Shown in pieces: positions 53,716 through 62,329 of a stretch of DNA of 64,000 nt. Both the position numbers and the translations under genes were made by a program. Source of the stretch: Solibacillus silvestris (GTDB lineage: Bacteria > Bacillota > Bacilli > Bacillales_A > Planococcaceae); assembly GCA_001586195.1 (NCBI GenBank), contig CP014609.1, positions 160,001-224,000 on the forward strand, in the 5' to 3' direction. The notes below the pieces were generated by a model. It did not search any database. It saw only the letters and a list, made by a program, of their open reading frames with translations, and was not told where the DNA came from. Position 1 is the first letter of the stretch, and every line of letters begins with the position of its first letter.

Positions 53716-54528
53716 CTAGTTTCCCCTAATTTCTTTTAAATACTGCTCCAAATCAGCTGGAGATTTTAGCTGATTCAGCTCCTTTATAGACTCTTCATCC
53801 TCTGAATCATATGAAAAATAAAATCGGACAGCTCTCTCATCCAGATGTTTGAAGAGGAATTCATTATAGGTAAGTTTGCTGTCCTTTTTCTTTAGCTGTT
53901 TTTTCAAATTTTCATTAAAGTACACAATTTCAATATTGAAATAATTTAAATTTTGCTTTTTAAAGTGTTGCATCATTTTATAGGCTTTTTCCAATTGATC
54001 GTCCATCTGATCAGGAGATTCCAGTAGGACATTGGCAAAGACAATATTTCCGATACCGTTAGCTTCCTTTTGCAAAATCTCCTCGTACGTGTCGTTATGG
54101 TTATATGCAGCTTTGATTTCCTCCGAAAACGATACATTCACCATATAGGAGTATTTTTCAACAGTTCCATACAGCTCTTCATACAGTAATCCGAATCTTG
54201 TTTTCAGTTCCTCGCGCCAATGCATTTCCAAATACGTATCGTTAAAGGGTTCCATATCCTCATCAACCGAAACCGCTACTTCCAGATCGGGATTCTTCTT
54301 TGGGTGAGCGATGATATGATAGTACCCGAAATCTTCGCCCAATGGTTTGGAGTAAGTTGATTCATCTATCACAAAGTCTATGTTATATTTTTCTTCAAGA
54401 GAAGCTTCGGCGGCGTTTTTTGCTTTGAAGCTTATAACTGGGTAGTAAAAATAATCAAATGAAGCAATCGTGAGAATTAAAATAAAGAAGCCTGGAATCG
54501 CTAGTAACGCAATCGTTATTATTCGCAT
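53716..54528 (-). CDS. hypothetical membrane-anchored protein
   Basis: 270 residues, one N-terminal membrane helix (about 5-27, TIALLAIPGFFILILTIASF), then a mostly soluble, acidic and lysine-rich extracytoplasmic part (EVAVSVDEDMEPFNDTYLE). I recognise no family. It follows the GNAT gene by 11 bases on the same strand, so the two are likely co-transcribed. The start follows AGGAGA. Confidence 0.75.
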   Translation of the reverse strand: MRIITIALLAIPGFFILILTIASFDYFYYPVISFKAKNAAEASLEEKYNIDFVIDESTYSKPLGEDFGYYHIIAHPKKNPDLEVAVSVDEDMEPFNDTYLEMHWREELKTRFGLLYEELYGTVEKYSYMVNVSFSEEIKAAYNHNDTYEEILQKEANGIGNIVFANVLLESPDQMDDQLEKAYKMMQHFKKQNLNYFNIEIVYFNENLKKQLKKKDSKLTYNEFLFKHLDERAVRFYFSYDSEDEESIKELNQLKSPADLEQYLKEIRGN

Positions 54529-54539
54529 CGGAGTTTCTC

Positions 54540-54983
54540 CTAATACGTATAGCGTGCTACTTGCTCACCTTCAATAACAAAGCCGTCTATTTCCCGGAAG
54601 CCCATTTTTTCATAGATGCGCTTTGCATGCTCATTGTCAGGTTCATAAGAAAGGCTAATCGTTTGGTTGTGAGGCTCTTTCATTGCTCGAATATCCTCTA
54701 TGACGAGCTGAACTGCTTCTTTCCCATATCCTTTTCCCTGATGTTTCTGGTCAATCATCATACGGTAAATCCAGTATTCATTGTCATCTTCATCAATACC
54801 ATAAAGTGTAAATCCGACCATTTCTTCACCGTAGTAAATTCCTTTTGCATGGAAATTTTCCAAAAAGTTCAGCTGCGCCAGTGACACCGTATTTGATGCT
54901 ACAAACTTTACTTGATCCTCCCGCACTTTTAATGAAATCGCTTTTATCCAATTGTCTTTTGTAATCGTTTTTAAATGCAGCAT
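54540..54983 (-). CDS. GNAT acetyltransferase (spermidine/BltD-like)
   Basis: 147 residues. Acetyl-CoA loop QKHQGKGYGKEAVQLV near 80-95, and the terminal motif NEHAKRIYEKMGFREI. The pattern resembles BltD/PaiA-type diamine or polyamine N-acetyltransferases, but the substrate is not proven. First gene of a two-gene unit with the membrane-anchored hypothetical protein. The start follows GAGAGGG. Confidence 0.87.
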   Translation of the reverse strand: MLHLKTITKDNWIKAISLKVREDQVKFVASNTVSLAQLNFLENFHAKGIYYGEEMVGFTLYGIDEDDNEYWIYRMMIDQKHQGKGYGKEAVQLVIEDIRAMKEPHNQTISLSYEPDNEHAKRIYEKMGFREIDGFVIEGEQVARYTY

Positions 54984-55092
54984 TTCTTTTACCCTCTCTC
55001 ATGTAAAGTGAAGTGTCGTGCATTACGCACTAATAATTAATACCATAAAAGGGAGTGGAATTGAATATTACATTTTACCGCATTTCATAAAA

Positions 55093-55554
55093 TTAAAAGG
55101 AGTTGGAAAAACTGCTGAAAGTCCCAAAAATCTCTTGTTTATATAACTGGGGGTATGTGGATATGAAGTTTACGATGATTAATCCATTGTCTAAAGCTGG
55201 ATAGACATTGAATAAAAAGCGGTCACCATACCGGATTGCCGTCAATGCGAGAGGCAATTCGCGCCGGAATACTTCATAACGCCGCATTGCTGTATTGAAA
55301 TCCTGACCTTCTTTGTTAACCATTACATAGGCATTGTAATATATACAGTGCCCATTCGTTTTCCATTCGCCGATTACTTCATCTCTCATATCATTATTCA
55401 CTTTGTCCCACGCAAACTGTGTTCCGATTGTTAAAAATAATTCTCCGGTGTCATCAGAATGGGTGAGTGTATGGTGTCTTGAAATAACGGGATCTGTTGC
55501 GGTAACACCATCCCTGTATTCAACGGACAGCCTTTCAGGATTAAATTTGTTCAT
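55093..55554 (-). CDS. staygreen family protein
   Basis: 153 residues. FNPERLSVEYRDGVT at the start, and RHHTLTHSDDTGELFLTIG, match the staygreen domain, known in plants as magnesium dechelatase of chlorophyll a. Bacterial members in non-photosynthetic Firmicutes have no settled role; metal removal from a tetrapyrrole or another ligand is only a possibility. ATG seven bases after GGAG; an upstream ATG is less likely. Confidence 0.82.
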   Translation of the reverse strand: MNKFNPERLSVEYRDGVTATDPVISRHHTLTHSDDTGELFLTIGTQFAWDKVNNDMRDEVIGEWKTNGHCIYYNAYVMVNKEGQDFNTAMRRYEVFRRELPLALTAIRYGDRFLFNVYPALDNGLIIVNFISTYPQLYKQEIFGTFSSFSNSF

Positions 55555-55724
55555 GTCATTGCTCCAATCATTTTCTATATTCATATGCGACTTTTTTATT
55601 GGAGGTGAAGAGGTCGTTACTATGAGTAATTAACGTTTCATCCGAGTATTTCAAATGTCTATATTGCGTAAAATCATGAACATATACTAGGTTAGATGTC
55701 AAACTTAGTAGGGAGGTGAATGAC

Positions 55725-56096
55725 ATGCCATTTTTTGGGCAAAATCCTAGAGCGGGGATGTTTCCGCCAAATGGACAACAATTTGGTCCTGCACCGCAAA
55801 TGGGCAGACAGCAGATGGGAATGCCTCGATCCAATGAATTTGCAAGACCGAGGGAAGCCTTTTATCCGCCATATCCAGTGAATCCTAGACAGGGGCAGGG
55901 GCAACAGCAGTTCAATCCATATCCACAACAGCAGCAACAACAATTCAACCCTTTTCCACAACAGCAACAACAGCAGGGTTCTCGCTTTAGCGGTCTTTCG
56001 GATAATTTAAATACAATGATGGGCCATGTGGGGACATTAACTAATGGAATTAATACGATGAGACAAGTAGGCGCAATGCTGAATCTCTTCAGATAA
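55725..56096 (+). CDS. VrrA/YqfQ-like Gln-Pro-rich protein
   Basis: 123 residues. The N-terminal half is rich in Pro, Gly, Gln and Met and contains tandem units FNPYPQQQQQQ and FNPFPQQQQQQ (about 69-90); the C-terminus is GLSDNLNTMMGHVGTLTNG to MLNLFR. This fits the VrrA/YqfQ family, whose B. anthracis member holds a variable-number repeat. ATG after GGAGGTG. The glutamine codon repeats (CARCAR) are likely to vary in number between strains. Confidence 0.8.
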   Translation: MPFFGQNPRAGMFPPNGQQFGPAPQMGRQQMGMPRSNEFARPREAFYPPYPVNPRQGQGQQQFNPYPQQQQQQFNPFPQQQQQQGSRFSGLSDNLNTMMGHVGTLTNGINTMRQVGAMLNLFR

Positions 56097-56125
56097 TTAA
56101 ATATAAAACTCGAAATATCAATTTA

Positions 56126-56160
56126 GCCTATCAATAGAAAATTATTGATAAGCTTTTTTG
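56126..56160 (+). terminator. terminator of the VrrA-like gene
   Basis: GCCTATCAATA pairs with TATTGATAAGC around GAAAAT, followed by TTTTTTG. Confidence 0.82.
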
Positions 56161-56219
56161 TTTCTGTAAATAAAAAGACGCTAACCAAAGGCTGTTTGCA
56201 CAGTTGATTAGCATCCTAA

Positions 56220-57149
56220 TTAATTTTTATTATGCTGATGAAGAATTGTTCTTTTTGATCGTTTTTTCATGCGAATGATGTTTGGACCGATTTCATTTAA
56301 TACAATCGCTACGAGGATTAGCACAATACCGAGCCATTGCACAGCTTTAACCGTTTCAGCCAAAATGATGCTCGCTGATAAAATTGCGACAGGCAGTTCA
56401 ACAGAAGTTAATATATTCGCCAAACCTCCTGAAATCAACGGTGCACCGACCGCGTAAAACAGTGGCGGCAATACAGCTCCAAATAATGAAACCCCTGCAG
56501 CGCTTGTCACCAAGCTTCCTTCAAGGGGAAATACAGGAGGGATGTCCTTCATAAATAGGATAAATACTAAAATCGTTGAACCTGTCACCATTAAAGAAGT
56601 ACGGGTTAATGGATTGACATCAACGGCGACTTTTCCGCTGAAAAAGATAAAAGCAGCATAAGTAAAAGCAGATAATATGCCCATAACAAAACCTTTAATC
56701 GGAAGGCCATGCATATCACCGTTTAAAATATTCGATGCGAAAAATACACCGACAAGAATGAGCACAATCGAAAAAATAGTAATCGGGGCGGGCTTAATTT
56801 TATTGAAGACCCATTCGAACAGAATGCCGATCCAAACGAACTGGAACATTAAAATGATGGCCAGTGAAGCAGGTAAATACTGCATCGCACCATAATAAAA
56901 AATACTTGTTAAACCGATAAAACATCCGGTAATCATAATTGGAATGATATTCTTTTTAGTCAGTCCTTTAGTCCCGTCGCCTTTTAAGAAAGCGATTGAC
57001 CACAAAAGCAAAAAGGAGATGACCATTTGGACAAGATTAATTTGTCCAAGTGAGTAACCGTGCCCAAACCCTAACTTAGCGAACACAGGTGTAAAACCAA
57101 AGCATCCTGCACCTAGCAGTACAAAGAATACTCCTTTATTTATCTTCAT
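56220..57149 (-). CDS. EamA/DMT family transporter
   Basis: 309 residues, ten helices in two EamA halves (about 5-135 and 150-290), e.g. GFTPVFAKLGFGHGYSLGQINLVQM and SVELPVAILSASIILAETVKAVQWLGIVLILVA. Probably a metabolite or drug exporter. The start follows GGAGG. The upstream gap holds copy 3 of the modular repeat, which separates it from the SDR gene on the same strand. Confidence 0.9.
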   Translation of the reverse strand: MKINKGVFFVLLGAGCFGFTPVFAKLGFGHGYSLGQINLVQMVISFLLLWSIAFLKGDGTKGLTKKNIIPIMITGCFIGLTSIFYYGAMQYLPASLAIILMFQFVWIGILFEWVFNKIKPAPITIFSIVLILVGVFFASNILNGDMHGLPIKGFVMGILSAFTYAAFIFFSGKVAVDVNPLTRTSLMVTGSTILVFILFMKDIPPVFPLEGSLVTSAAGVSLFGAVLPPLFYAVGAPLISGGLANILTSVELPVAILSASIILAETVKAVQWLGIVLILVAIVLNEIGPNIIRMKKRSKRTILHQHNKN

Positions 57150-57268
57150 ATCTATAAACCTCCGATAATGCTTGAGAATAACGATTTTATATTAACATAT
57201 ATAACTTGCGGTGGCAGGATTGACGGGTTTTGATGGAGATAAAAAAGTTTTTATATTTTAAATGGGAA

Positions 57269-57607
57269 AAAGAGGAGGGGACATAATCCAAAATGCCATT
57301 TTTCTCTGAGAGAAAAATGGCATTTTTGCTGAGCGTAAAAATTGATTTCCATTTCGGGACGCTTTCCGCGGGCGTGAGGCCAACAGGATGTTGGTCACAA
57401 AAGCGTTGCCACAGGACGTGGCGTTCTTAGCTTTTGTTCCTAGTCTCAGGCGTCACGCTATTCCCGCAGGAAGCTTTGCTTGTAGCGAAAGGCGCTAGCC
57501 GTCAGCTACACTCGCCCTCCATTCCAATCAATTTTATAAAATATCTGTTTCTTAATAAGGATTTTCTCCTTATTTAATGAAATTTCTACTTCTGTCCCAA
57601 CCTCTTT
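57269..57607 (+). repeat. modular interspersed repeat, copy 3 (most complete)
   Basis: About 339 bases. It carries both optional blocks: the GCCAACAGGATGTTGG to GGACGTGGCG block shared with copy 1 and the GAAGCTT..TTGTAGCGAAA to CGTCAGCTACACTCGCC block shared with copy 2. First hairpin ATGCCATTTTTCTC with GAGAAAAATGGCAT. Ends as in copy 1. It lies on the plus strand, between two minus-strand genes. Confidence 0.9.
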
Positions 57608-57621
57608 CCTTTTCTTTAAAT

Positions 57622-58392
57622 TTAAACATTGTATAATGCGCCATCTATCGTGAAGGAAGATGAACTTACATATGAAGCTTCATCAGAAAGTAAGAAAGCA
57701 ATAACATTTGCTACTTCTTCCGGTTCACCATAGCGTTTCATCGGTACAGCATCATTGTATGCTGCTTGAGCTGCCTCTGCAGCGCCCGGCGCAACATTTG
57801 CTTCAATTTTACGCATCATTTGTGTATTGATCACACCTGGATTTACCGTATTTACACGAACATTATACGCTGCTGCTTCTAAAGCGGCCACCTTATTAAG
57901 ACCCATTACTGCATGTTTAGATGAATTATATAGTGCCATACTTGGAGAACCGATTAAGCCGGCTACTGATGAAGTATTGACAATAGAACCGGATTTTTGT
58001 TCTTTCATTACCGGCAGTACATATTTTAGGCCGAAAAGAACACCTTTTACATTAATGCCATATACAAAGTCGAATTCTTTTTCTGTAATTTCTTCAAGGG
58101 GTTTTGCGGGGCCTTCTACACCAGCGTTATTCACAAAGCCGTCGATCCGGCCGAATTTCGAGATCGTTTGATCCACATAGTTTTTTACATTGTCTTCTTT
58201 TGACACATCGGCTTTTACAATTAAGCTGTTTTCATCTGTAAGTGAAAGTTCTGTTTGAACGGCTTTAATCGCATCTTCGTTTAGATCGACCAATACAACA
58301 TTTGCTTTTTCATTAACCAGTTTTCTTACAACCTCTTTACCGATACCTCCTGCAGCACCTGTGACAATAATAATTTTGTTTTCAAATTTCAT
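57622..58392 (-). CDS. short-chain dehydrogenase/reductase (classical SDR)
   Basis: 256 residues. Cofactor motif VTGAAGGIGKEVVRKL, NNAGVEGPA, the catalytic Ser in NTSSVAG, and YNSSKHAV with Tyr and Lys; PGVINT follows. The residues after the second strand (VDLNED) indicate NAD preference. ATG follows CAGGAG at nine bases; upstream in-frame codons lie over the palindrome at 58433. The substrate is unknown. It is likely co-regulated with the divergent nitroreductase. Confidence 0.92.
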   Translation of the reverse strand: MKFENKIIIVTGAAGGIGKEVVRKLVNEKANVVLVDLNEDAIKAVQTELSLTDENSLIVKADVSKEDNVKNYVDQTISKFGRIDGFVNNAGVEGPAKPLEEITEKEFDFVYGINVKGVLFGLKYVLPVMKEQKSGSIVNTSSVAGLIGSPSMALYNSSKHAVMGLNKVAALEAAAYNVRVNTVNPGVINTQMMRKIEANVAPGAAEAAQAAYNDAVPMKRYGEPEEVANVIAFLLSDEASYVSSSSFTIDGALYNV

Positions 58393-58432
58393 ATTCTGCA
58401 TCTCCTGTTTCTTTAAACTTATTGAATTGCCT

Positions 58433-58454
58433 ATAGAAAGTATGGACTTTCTAT
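58433..58454. promoter_or_regulatory. perfect 9-4-9 inverted-repeat operator
   Basis: Arms ATAGAAAGT and ACTTTCTAT are separated by four bases, 41 bases upstream of the SDR start and in the gap shared with the divergent nitroreductase gene. The size fits a dimeric MarR/HxlR-type regulator. No such regulator is encoded next to it. Confidence 0.65.
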
Positions 58455-58575
58455 TATTTCTCAACCGATTAAAAGAAATGAAATTATTGACAACTAAAAT
58501 CATAATATGGTAAATTTATCTCGAAATAAAGATATTTTAATTTGAAGTAAATATACAAGGAAGAGGTAGCACAAT

Positions 58576-59208
58576 ATGAACTTTGAAGACTTAGTAAAAT
58601 CTCGCCATTCCGCAATGAACTTTATAGAAACTGAACAAATGACAGAAGAAGATTTTAAAAATATATTTGAGCTGACAAAAATGGCTCCAAGCGCATACAA
58701 CCTGCAGTTTACGAATTACCTGGTCATTACAGATCAAGAGAAGAAGGAAAGAGTAAAAGAATTAAGCTACAACCAATATAAAATCCATACAGCAAGCGGT
58801 GTTGTAATTATTATGGGCAATAAGAACAGCATTGAAATGCCGGAAGTCGAAAGAATCTACAGTCCATTAAAAATGCTGAAGATGATGGATGAAGTGGAGT
58901 ATGATATGACGATGGAATTGATTAAAGGGTATAGTGACGGCTTAAAAAACAATCCGCATGAATTGAATTTAGAATTAGTGCGCAATGCCGGTATTCACGC
59001 TATGCTCTTTATGCTGAGCGCCAAGCATTACGGATTCGATACATGTCCAATGCATGTCCATAATGTCGATGAACTAAGAAAAGAGTTTAATATTCCGGAT
59101 CATTTAGAGCCGATTATGATGATTACGATAGGGAAAAGTGTTGATAAAGTACGTGCCCGTGGTTACCGTAAACCGGTCGGGGAATTTGTGAATTTCAATG
59201 GGTATTGA
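58576..59208 (+). CDS. NAD(P)H nitroreductase family protein
   Basis: 210 residues, FMN-dependent. N-terminal SRHSAMNF (FMN phosphate), MAPSAYNLQFTNYLVI, and GFDTCPMHVHNVDELRKEF near 155, as in the YodC/MhqN type that reduces quinones and nitro compounds. The start follows GGAAGAGG. TTGACA at 58487 upstream is its likely -35. Divergent from the SDR; the shared gap with an operator suggests a common inducer such as an electrophile. Confidence 0.92.
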   Translation: MNFEDLVKSRHSAMNFIETEQMTEEDFKNIFELTKMAPSAYNLQFTNYLVITDQEKKERVKELSYNQYKIHTASGVVIIMGNKNSIEMPEVERIYSPLKMLKMMDEVEYDMTMELIKGYSDGLKNNPHELNLELVRNAGIHAMLFMLSAKHYGFDTCPMHVHNVDELRKEFNIPDHLEPIMMITIGKSVDKVRARGYRKPVGEFVNFNGY

Positions 59209-59216
59209 TCAATAAA

Positions 59217-59261
59217 ATTAGGCGGCTGACCTCCATTTTGGATAATTCAGTCGCCTATTTT
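59217..59261. terminator. bidirectional terminator
   Basis: TTAGGCGGCTGA pairs with TCAGTCGCCTA around a 20-base loop, followed by TTTTAT. Confidence 0.8.
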
Positions 59262-59278
59262 ATATTGCCGAACTTCAT

Positions 59279-60136
59279 TCATAGCAAGGGTTTTTTTCCT
59301 TCTATTAAATCTTCATGAGGGTGTCCGATTGCATAGCCCTGAGCATAATGAACGCCAACTGATTGGATAAATTCATATTCCGATTTTGTTTCAATGCCTT
59401 CAGCAATTACCTTTGTCCCCGATTCAATCGCATAATTTAAAATGACCGTTAAAAGCTGCTGCTGTGTTTTATGCTGATCGATATTTTGAATTAGTGAGCG
59501 ATCCAGTTTAATAAATTCCGGCTTTAAGTAAATTAATGTTTTTAAACTATTGTAGCCGGAACCGACATCATCCACCGCAATGCGATAGCCTTGTGACCGG
59601 TAGTGGGAAAGGACCCGTGCAAACTCTTCGAAGTCCCCGACAGCACTGCGCTCCGTCAATTCGAAAACGACCTGCTCAGGGGAAATATTCAATTTTTCCA
59701 GCAAAGCTCTCGTTTCACCGCTATGATAATTTTTATCGAGCAAAACATTCGGATGTATGTTGATAAACAACGTGAAATCCTTTTTCCTATTGTAATTGAG
59801 CCATTTTTTATGATAGCGCACGAGCGAAAGATTACGGCAAAAACACTCAAACAGAAATACTTTATCCGTTTGTCCAACAAATTCATAGAAAATATCGGCC
59901 GATTGGAAAAGCTTCAGTGCCATCGGACGATTCAATGCTTCAAAACCAAATGTCGTGTTGCTTTTCACATCATAAATAGGCTGGAAATATGTATTCATCG
60001 CTTCTTGTGCAATGATATTTTTCAATGCTATTGACTGGGATAGATGGCGGATCATTTTGCTCTTTAAAAGAAACCGCTGCATCATTTCCTTGAAGTCGAC
60101 CGGATAGTTCAGTTTTGAATTTACTAAAGTTTTCAT
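59279..60136 (-). CDS. EAL-domain c-di-GMP phosphodiesterase
   Basis: 285 residues, an EAL domain preceded by a short N-terminal region (about 1-45) with no membrane segment. Active-site motifs are mostly complete: FEALNRP (EAL), FINIHPN, FELTERS, AVDDVGSGYNSL, IKLDRSL, AEGIET and QGYAIGHP. It is therefore likely catalytically active on c-di-GMP. There is no partner GGDEF in the window. The start follows AGGTAGGAG. A 270-base gap without features follows upstream. Confidence 0.9.
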   Translation of the reverse strand: MKTLVNSKLNYPVDFKEMMQRFLLKSKMIRHLSQSIALKNIIAQEAMNTYFQPIYDVKSNTTFGFEALNRPMALKLFQSADIFYEFVGQTDKVFLFECFCRNLSLVRYHKKWLNYNRKKDFTLFINIHPNVLLDKNYHSGETRALLEKLNISPEQVVFELTERSAVGDFEEFARVLSHYRSQGYRIAVDDVGSGYNSLKTLIYLKPEFIKLDRSLIQNIDQHKTQQQLLTVILNYAIESGTKVIAEGIETKSEYEFIQSVGVHYAQGYAIGHPHEDLIEGKKPLL

Positions 60137-60409
60137 GGAATGCTCCTACCTGAAGTTATTTATGATACTTAATTGTAAACAGCAATTGTTTTGGCATTAT
60201 AAAGGCGGTGTAAAGATTGGTTTTTCATTATAGGTAATGGGTACTTGAAATTAATGAAAAAATAGTCCATTTTATAGGTGAATAATGCAGAACAGGTTGG
60301 TAGGAAAGTTCTGAATATGAACAATTGTTGAATATCTTCTATATAAAAGCGGTATATGTTGATATATTAATTAAAAATTAATGCAACTTTTACAAATGGG
60401 GTGAAGAAG

Positions 60410-61024
60410 ATGAAGATTTCTAGCTTGGCACGAGGCTTTAGTTCAGAGTTAGATGAAAGAAGACGTTCCCAGCTTCGCAAAGAGGCAGGAGAAGTATATA
60501 AAAAGCATGCACAATATACAGATCCAAGTAAAAACCCGCTACTGAAGGTGCTTGAAAACCTTCTTTCCGGTAAAACAGAAAAAGATTTGCTGAAAAGCGA
60601 CAATGCCGATCAGGCAGAAAACCTTGCATTGCCAACTGACATCACGTATTCACAAACACCAACACTGGATAATGCACATCTAGCATCTGCTGTCCCTTCA
60701 TCTCAAGATTTACTTACAGCAGCAAATGTTTCAACCTCCATTCCGCAAACGCCGGCAAACACTCAAAAAGAACTTACAGAGCAAGAACAAGATGAGGAAG
60801 CAATTCCGTTGTCGAACGAAAATCTTTCTTTTACGATACCGGAAAAGTTCCAACAAGATTTTGCACGTAATCCAGATGAGAAAACGGTCTTTGGTCAAGA
60901 GTTGGAAAAGCGGTTATTTCAGCGTTCCTTCAACATAGCTGCACAAAAATACAGCGCTCATATTGCAATGGTGAATAACGGTTACCGTTTGACAGAGGAA
61001 TCGGTTTTTTCCCAAATTGCATGA
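60410..61024 (+). CDS. hypothetical protein
   Basis: 204 residues, soluble. A basic N-terminal helix (SSELDERRRSQLRKEAGEVY) is followed by a low-complexity middle part rich in Thr, Ser, Gln and Pro (about 75-140) and an ordered C-terminus (QELEKRLFQRSFNIAAQKYS and NGYRLTEESVFSQIA). I do not recognise a family; some pattern likeness to SprA-related proteins is not enough for a call. The ATG chosen follows GGGGTG. Own terminator. Confidence 0.75.
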   Translation: MKISSLARGFSSELDERRRSQLRKEAGEVYKKHAQYTDPSKNPLLKVLENLLSGKTEKDLLKSDNADQAENLALPTDITYSQTPTLDNAHLASAVPSSQDLLTAANVSTSIPQTPANTQKELTEQEQDEEAIPLSNENLSFTIPEKFQQDFARNPDEKTVFGQELEKRLFQRSFNIAAQKYSAHIAMVNNGYRLTEESVFSQIA

Positions 61025-61026
61025 AA

Positions 61027-61055
61027 ATAAGCCCGCTCATATAGAGTGGGTTTTT
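61027..61055 (+). terminator. terminator of the hypothetical gene
   Basis: AAGCCCGCTC pairs with AGTGGGTTTT around ATATAG, followed by T, with one mismatch. Confidence 0.7.
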
Positions 61056-61150
61056 TACATTTAAGTAAATCATAAAATTGCATTAAGCAGCACTTAGCAA
61101 ATCATTCAGTGGTATAATATTTCCAAAGTTTAGAATATGGAGTGGTCTTT

Positions 61151-61636
61151 TTGGCGAAGAAGCAGGCAAAGACGAATGCAGTTCGTTTAATTGAGCAAAA
61201 AAAAATTGCATATGAAATTTTTGAGTATACAATCAATGACGGGGAAGCGGTGGATGGATTGACTGTTTCCGGGAAAATTGGCCAGCCTGTCGAACATGTT
61301 TATAAAACATTGGTTGCCACTGCAGGAAAGGGCAATTATTTTGTTTTCGTTATCCCGGTCGATGCGGAACTGAATTTAAAGGCTGCCGCAAAAGTGGTAG
61401 GGCAAAAGAAAATTGAGATGCTGCCCGTAAAAGAGCTGCTCGGTTTGACCGGTTATATTCGGGGAGGCTGCTCGCCGATCGGGATGAAAAAGCTGTTTCC
61501 AACAATTATTGAGGAAGCGGCGACTGCACTTGACTATATAATTGTCAGTGCCGGAAAAATCGGGATGCAGATTAAGCTTGCACCGGAAGATTTACAACAG
61601 GCAACAAACGGGCAATTTGCATCGATTGTTTCTTGA
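61151..61636 (+). CDS. Cys-tRNA(Pro)/Cys-tRNA(Cys) deacylase (YbaK family)
   Basis: 161 residues, the prolyl-tRNA editing (YbaK/ProX) fold. Motifs: [20 protein letters not shown] with the catalytic Lys region, and [18 protein letters not shown]. It removes cysteine mischarged on tRNA-Pro. TTG start chosen at eight bases from GGAG; a GTG three codons upstream is the alternative. A YczE-like gene follows after 17 bases. Confidence 0.92.
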   Translation: MAKKQAKTNAVRLIEQKKIAYEIFEYTINDGEAVDGLTVSGKIGQPVEHVYKTLVATAGKGNYFVFVIPVDAELNLKAAAKVVGQKKIEMLPVKELLGLTGYIRGGCSPIGMKKLFPTIIEEAATALDYIIVSAGKIGMQIKLAPEDLQQATNGQFASIVS

Positions 61637-61653
61637 TAGAAAGAAGGATTGTT

Positions 61654-62271
61654 GTGTCGAAAAAATTTAAGTGGCAATGGGGAAGTTTTTTTGTAGGAAT
61701 GATGATCATGGCGCTTGGTATCACGATGACGATTAAAGGGAATGTTGTCGGGACCGCACCATGGGATGTTTTCCATATTGGTCTTTACAAACAAATTGGG
61801 TTGACGATCGGTTCCTGGTCCATTTTAACGGGTCTGACGATTATTATCGGGACATCGATTTATTTAAAGCGCATTCCGAAGCTTGCGACATTTTTAAATA
61901 TGCTGTTCATTGGTTCATTTATCGATTTGTTCAATTGGCTCCTGCCAGAGACAAGTATTTTTGTACTGGAACTTACGTATTTTACAGCCGGCTTTTTTGT
62001 GATGAGCATTGGCTGCGCGCTCTATATTGCGGCAAGTCTTGGCGAAGGCCCGCGTGACACGATTATGATGATTATTGCGAGTAAAGGCTATTCTGTGAAA
62101 ACAGGGCGGCTTGTTATGGAAGTATTTGCGACTGGCGCCGGCTGGCTGCTTGGTGGTCCTGTTGGTTTTGGGACGGTTATTTTAGCGCTCGGCACAGGTT
62201 ATGTCATTCAGCCTTCACTGTTTTTCTTTAAAAGAAAGCTTGAGGAAATAATCGGAGAGCCGCTTACATAA
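61654..62271 (+). CDS. YczE/YyaS-type membrane protein
   Basis: 205 residues, five helices. GIMMT-like opening MIMALGITMTIKGNVVGTAPWDVFHIGLY, and ASLGEGPRDTIMM and GPVGFGTVILAL. The family (DUF161-related) is widespread in Firmicutes and has no proven transport substrate. GTG start six bases after AGAAGG. It follows the YbaK gene closely and may share its transcript. Confidence 0.87.
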   Translation: MSKKFKWQWGSFFVGMMIMALGITMTIKGNVVGTAPWDVFHIGLYKQIGLTIGSWSILTGLTIIIGTSIYLKRIPKLATFLNMLFIGSFIDLFNWLLPETSIFVLELTYFTAGFFVMSIGCALYIAASLGEGPRDTIMMIIASKGYSVKTGRLVMEVFATGAGWLLGGPVGFGTVILALGTGYVIQPSLFFFKRKLEEIIGEPLT

Positions 62272-62329
62272 AAAATTCCCCCTCTGTGCTAAAATATAGT
62301 GGAAATAGATATCGAAAGGATGAACGCGC

